From an uncultured Treponema sp. (GTDB taxonomy: Bacteria; Spirochaetota; Spirochaetia; Treponematales; Treponemataceae): a stretch of 8,012 bases of DNA. The notes below the pieces were generated by a model. The model did no database searches. It was not told the origin of the DNA and saw nothing but the letters and a program-made list of their open reading frames with translations. A program made the position numbers and the translations under genes. Shown piece by piece: positions 4,787-8,012 of this stretch. The first letter of the stretch is position 1, and every line of letters starts with the position of its first letter. The stretch lies in contig CALCEK010000058.1 of the NCBI GenBank assembly GCA_937900125.1, positions 1 through 8,012 on the forward strand. Reading direction: 5' to 3'.

Positions 4787-5593
4787 TTATTTTTCGGCAG
4801 AAGAAAATGGGTTTTTTATAAGTTTTTTAAATACACTGATTTCTGCACCGCAGGGAACAATGCTCGGTTCTGAATAGCAGGGATTTACAACTATACAACA
4901 GTCTAGGCAATGTTGTACAAATGATTTCCAATCGGATTCGCAAACAATGTTTTCTTTTGGATAAAGATACGGACCTTTTCTAATCCAATAATCTTTTATG
5001 ATTTTATCGAAAACAAACCAATCTTTTTCTTTTCTGACAAGAATTGCATTTTTTAAATCATACAGTGAGCGACAAAAAGCAGCTTCTAAAGCGGGGGGAA
5101 CAAAAGTTGTTTGTCCCAAAAAGGAAGAATTGTTTTTTAATTCATCTGATTTGTGAAGTAAAAAGCAAAAAGGAGTTCCCCAAGCAAGTGGCGGTTCTAA
5201 AATTAGCGCGGATTTCATTTTAAGGTTATTATAAGGAATCCATGGTTTCCAAACAACAAAATTGTTAGGAAAAAAAGTATTTGCAAGTTTTAGCGCGATT
5301 TCTTTTGAAAGAAAAACGTCAACAAAAAAATCATCATTGAGTAAATCAGAAATTGCCTTTTTTAACCTATACAAATATATTGTATTAAAAGAGCCAGTTA
5401 ATCCGCGTGAAAGTACATTTTTAAAATCACTAAACGCTTGTGAGCCACCCCAGCCCAAAATCGCCCTGCCACCTTCCAAATATAAATCGGTAAGCCTAAT
5501 TCCGCTTTCTGTATACAAAAAACAACCGCGAGCGCGTTTTATTTTTCCGTAGCGTTTTGAAATTTCGCTTTGCAAAAAAGCTATTTCTTCCAT
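4787..5593 (-). CDS. Class III aminotransferase-like protein, apparently lacking PLP lysine
   Basis: This 268-aa protein follows the class III aminotransferase layout in parts. RARGCFLYTESGIRLTDLY (residues 20-38) resembles the N-terminal RG-x-YLYDxxGxRYLDF region, ILGWG (45-49) the following glycine segment, FFVDVFLSKEIALKLA (89-104) the VFFxNSGxEANExALKLA segment, ALILEPPLAWG (129-139) the AxIVEPVxGxGG strand, and the end (about 208-260) a small C-terminal domain. True members are about 400-450 aa and carry DEVQxGxGRTG and a PLP-binding Lys; neither motif is seen and the region that should hold them is much shortened. It is probably a derived, non-PLP or altered-function protein; homology is inferred by eye. 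ATG at 5593 has GGAAG upstream, and the previous gene's TAG (5604-5602) lies 8 nt before, so the genes are likely coupled. Confidence 0.6.
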   Translation of the reverse strand: MEEIAFLQSEISKRYGKIKRARGCFLYTESGIRLTDLYLEGGRAILGWGGSQAFSDFKNVLSRGLTGSFNTIYLYRLKKAISDLLNDDFFVDVFLSKEIALKLANTFFPNNFVVWKPWIPYNNLKMKSALILEPPLAWGTPFCFLLHKSDELKNNSSFLGQTTFVPPALEAAFCRSLYDLKNAILVRKEKDWFVFDKIIKDYWIRKGPYLYPKENIVCESDWKSFVQHCLDCCIVVNPCYSEPSIVPCGAEISVFKKLIKNPFSSAEK

Positions 5594-5601
5594 TTTACTT
5601 C

Positions 5602-6354
5602 CTATCTGCCCTCAAAAAAATCGGCAATGCTTTTTACAAGTTGCTCAGAAGGCATATTTTTTAAAAGATATTTTTCGGGCTTAACGGCAAGCACTTTCAT
5701 CACAGTTTCTTTATCGTCTTTAGCTGTTAAAAAAATCACAGGAATCGATGCGGTTCGCTCTTCGCTCTTTAACATTTCAAAAACTTGTAAGCCAGAAACC
5801 ACAGGCATTTCGTAATCGAGCAAAATCAAAACAACTGGGCGTTTTGCAAGAAAAGAAATTGCGTTTACCCCAGAAGTTACCATAAAAACATCATAATCCC
5901 GCGAAAGTAGATTTTTCATTCCCCGCAAAATGACGCTATCATCATCAACGACCAAAATTGAACGTTTAGATGTTGAAATAGTCTGAAAAAGTGAGTTTAA
6001 TTTAGTAACAATGTCTTTTGTGTTTACAGGAGTTACAAAAGTGCCAGAAATAAGGAAATGTGGAAAATTATCTTTAACTGCCGAAATAGTATTTTGTGTG
6101 CCTAGAAAAAAAATCTTTTGCCGAGTTTCGCCTTCACTTAGCCGAATTTTTAAATATGTAAGCAAAATCAAAAATTGTCCAAATTCACCATCCAAATTGA
6201 TTATCAATATATCGGGCAATTCTGAAAATTCACTTAATTCTTCTGGATTCGGATGCGCATATGACACTTTAAAATTATTTTCAGAAAACGTATTCATCAT
6301 CGCCTTAGCTAAAAAACTTTCAGATTCGCTTATGTACAAAATGTGTCTTTCCAT
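5602..6354 (-). CDS. Two-receiver response regulator without output domain
   Basis: This 250-aa protein holds two CheY-like domains. The C-terminal one (about 131-250) is complete: VVDDD (Asp137-139), phosphoacceptor Asp180 in LLDYEMP, Thr210 in FLTAKDD, and Lys232 in YLLKNMP, where the usual Lys-Pro has become Lys-Asn. The N-terminal one (about 3-125) keeps Asp55 (INLDG), but the acidic pair is SESES and the Lys position reads FVTPV, so it is probably a pseudoreceiver. No DNA-binding, enzymatic or methylesterase domain follows. It likely receives phosphate from the HPt of the adjacent hybrid kinase and works by protein contacts, as CheY or Spo0F do. ATG at 6354 has GGGGG 6 nt upstream. A 34-nt gap separates it from the kinase stop; the next gene follows after 8 nt. 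Confidence 0.9.
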   Translation of the reverse strand: MERHILYISESESFLAKAMMNTFSENNFKVSYAHPNPEELSEFSELPDILIINLDGEFGQFLILLTYLKIRLSEGETRQKIFFLGTQNTISAVKDNFPHFLISGTFVTPVNTKDIVTKLNSLFQTISTSKRSILVVDDDSVILRGMKNLLSRDYDVFMVTSGVNAISFLAKRPVVLILLDYEMPVVSGLQVFEMLKSEERTASIPVIFLTAKDDKETVMKVLAVKPEKYLLKNMPSEQLVKSIADFFEGR

Positions 6355-6388
6355 TAAGTTCCCCCGTTTTTTCGAGATTTTTGCTATT

Positions 6389-8012
6389 TTATAATAAATT
6401 TAGCAAAGTGTCATGGTCTACTGCACTTTCAGCCGCTTTTATGCGGTCAAAACGCTCTTGCTCTTCTTTTGGAATTTGGTACAATTCTAGCATTTCTAGT
6501 ATGCTGTCTGCGGTATCAAAGTCAAAGACTTCAACGCAATTTTTTAATTCTTGTAACGTTTTAAGATAATCTTCAAGTTTGAGGGGCGATTTTTCTTGCG
6601 CCTTTTTTTGTGGAAGAAGAGGTTTTAACTTTTTAAGATAACTTTTATATAAATCAAGCAAAGCTGGTGTTTTTAATTGGATTTCGTTGACATTTTTCGC
6701 GTCCCCACAAGATTCAAGGTATTCAGCTAAAGAAGAAAGTTCTATTGCCCCAATCATCCGCGAAGAGCTTTTTAGCGCGTGAACTAAAATTGTGTAATTT
6801 GAAAAATCGCCATTTTTGCAAAAATCAGCAATTTGTTGCGCTTTCTTTTCAATTGCATTGTAATAATCTAAAACGACTTTTTTGTACAAATCTTCGCCAC
6901 CGCAATTTAAAAGCCCCACATTCAAATCAATTCCTTCTATATTATAGTTGATTTTTTGTGCTTCCGATTTTTCCAGAACTTTTTCTTCCACAATGCTAAC
7001 TAATTCTTTTGGCAAAAATTTTACAAGAGTTTCTTCTAACTTTGCACTATCGATTGGTTTTGTAAGATAGCCCTGAAAACCTTCCGCCATATACATTTCT
7101 TTTGCCCCAGAAATTGCATTTGCAGTGAGTGCGATACACGGAGTTTTTGCATTTGGGCAGTCTGTCATTTTTTTTAGCTCGCGGAATGTTTCAATTCCGT
7201 CTAAATCGGGCATTCTGTGGTCGAGGAAAATTACATCGTAATGCGTTTTTGCCATTTTGTTTAAAGCTTCGCGCCCACTGTTTGCCGTTTCTATTTGGAT
7301 TTTCGTTTCTTTTAAAAGTCCGCAAATGACCGTAAGATTAAGCGGGGTATCGTCTACAACTAGGATTTTTGCGTCTGGCGCGTGGAATTTTTCTTTGTAC
7401 TGATGTTGCGCACTTGCACCAACATTTGTATAGTTTCCAATTTTTTCCCAATCTAAAACGAGCTGTTCAATCGTAAAGAAAAAAGTTGAACCTTTGCCGT
7501 AAACACTTTGAACTTCTAGGCGACTTCCCATTAGGGCTAAAAGTTGCTGTACTATATTTAAGCCAAGCCCTGTTCCTTCTATAGTGCGGTTGCGTTTTTC
7601 TTCGATTCTTTCAAATGCGGTAAAAAGTTTTGGGATGTCCTCCTCTTTTATGCCGATTCCTGTGTCTGTTACGGAAAAAGTAAGCAAAATTGAGTTTTCT
7701 GTTTTTTTGGAAAAACTAACAGTGAGCGAAACTGAACCAACTTTTGTATACTTTGCAGCGTTTGTTAGAATGTTCAAAACGCACTGTTTTATACGGATTT
7801 CATCCCCGCGCAAAAGATGCGGAACTGCTGGGTCAACATTTACATTCAGTTTAAGATTTTTTTCAGAAACTCGCGGCTGAATCATATTCACAAGGTCTGT
7901 TATAACAGATTTTAAATCGTATTCAACGGGAATAATTTCCATTTTGCCCGCTTCGATTTTGGAAAAATCCAAAATGTCATTTATAAGCGACAAAAGGCTT
8001 TTTCCAGAGGAC
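6389..8012 (-). CDS. Hybrid sensor histidine kinase with receiver and HPt (5' end outside window)
   Basis: The frame is open to the right edge (upstream codons read SSGKSLL), so the N-terminal sensor and the H-box are missing; a TTG at 7993 is not a real start. Numbering from that TTG: end of the dimerisation helix (LINDILDFSKIEAGK, 3-17); ATPase domain with N-box LNILTNAAKYT (73-83), DTGIGI (110-115) and GTGLGL (140-145); receiver with VVDD (Asp214, Asp215), phosphoacceptor Asp258 (LDHRMPDLDG), Thr290 and Lys312 (LTKPI); HPt with His405 in HALKSSSRMIGA. A roughly 65-residue acidic tail with FDFDTADSILEML and AVDHDTLLNLL resembles the tail found after HPt in other hybrid kinases. All phosphotransfer residues visible are intact. 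It is the first visible gene of the operon; its promoter lies to the right. Confidence 0.95.
   Translation of the reverse strand, partial: SSGKSLLSLINDILDFSKIEAGKMEIIPVEYDLKSVITDLVNMIQPRVSEKNLKLNVNVDPAVPHLLRGDEIRIKQCVLNILTNAAKYTKVGSVSLTVSFSKKTENSILLTFSVTDTGIGIKEEDIPKLFTAFERIEEKRNRTIEGTGLGLNIVQQLLALMGSRLEVQSVYGKGSTFFFTIEQLVLDWEKIGNYTNVGASAQHQYKEKFHAPDAKILVVDDTPLNLTVICGLLKETKIQIETANSGREALNKMAKTHYDVIFLDHRMPDLDGIETFRELKKMTDCPNAKTPCIALTANAISGAKEMYMAEGFQGYLTKPIDSAKLEETLVKFLPKELVSIVEEKVLEKSEAQKINYNIEGIDLNVGLLNCGGEDLYKKVVLDYYNAIEKKAQQIADFCKNGDFSNYTILVHALKSSSRMIGAIELSSLAEYLESCGDAKNVNEIQLKTPALLDLYKSYLKKLKPLLPQKKAQEKSPLKLEDYLKTLQELKNCVEVFDFDTADSILEMLELYQIPKEEQERFDRIKAAESAVDHDTLLNLL

Noticed and set aside
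6011..6394. Plus-strand open frame of 127 codons
   Set aside because: Antisense to the two-receiver gene, no ribosome site, low-complexity Ser/Phe/Lys composition typical of an antisense shadow.
7991..7993. TTG at 7993 as start of the hybrid kinase
   Set aside because: The frame is open to the window edge and the upstream residues (SSGKSLL) fit the kinase dimerisation helix, so the gene is 5' truncated.
1..8012. CRISPR array, insertion sequence, transposase, integrase or prophage genes
   Set aside because: No regularly spaced direct repeats and no such coding motifs were seen on either strand.

Overview
The window looks like an AT-rich spirochaete chromosome segment, most likely from a Treponema-like host-associated species. 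I infer this from the low G+C, the tRNA with no encoded CCA, a twin cyclic-nucleotide-binding-domain Crp-type regulator, and a compact operon of spirochaete-style hypothetical proteins behind a hybrid histidine kinase. No search was run. The first 49 bases are not genomic: they are an untrimmed Illumina TruSeq index adapter, so the left end is a raw contig edge.

Left block (50-1090, + strand): the 3' part of an unrecognised, mostly helical protein; a strong sigma-70-type promoter and a perfect Shine-Dalgarno in front of rpsU (ribosomal protein S21); a short GC-rich hairpin; and tRNA-Thr(CGT). Convergent with the tRNA is a small gene of unknown function with an N-terminal CxxC (1089-1508, - strand). 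Its stop codon overlaps the tRNA 3' end, and a five-codon mini-ORF with its own Shine-Dalgarno precedes it.

Middle block: a 424-aa Crp/Fnr-like regulator (1653-2927, -) with two cNMP-binding folds, a helical linker and a C-terminal HTH is divergent from a PHP-domain phosphoesterase of the TrpH/RNase AM family (3118-3993, +). The 190-bp divergent region is dense in dyads, including an inverted pair about 60 bp apart, one arm of which overlaps the regulator's own promoter. The PHP gene has an extended -10 about 10 bp before its ATG and no Shine-Dalgarno, so its mRNA may be nearly leaderless. Downstream of it is a structured intergenic segment with the ends expected of a dispersed repeat.

Right block (4108-8012, all -, read right to left): a tightly packed operon of a hybrid histidine kinase (CA, receiver, HPt; 5' end outside the window), a two-receiver protein without output domain, a class III aminotransferase-like protein apparently lacking the PLP lysine, and two small membrane proteins. 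The first two could form a His-Asp-His-Asp phosphorelay with no DNA-binding output visible here. Its coupling to a probable pseudoenzyme and two membrane proteins is the most unusual system in the window.
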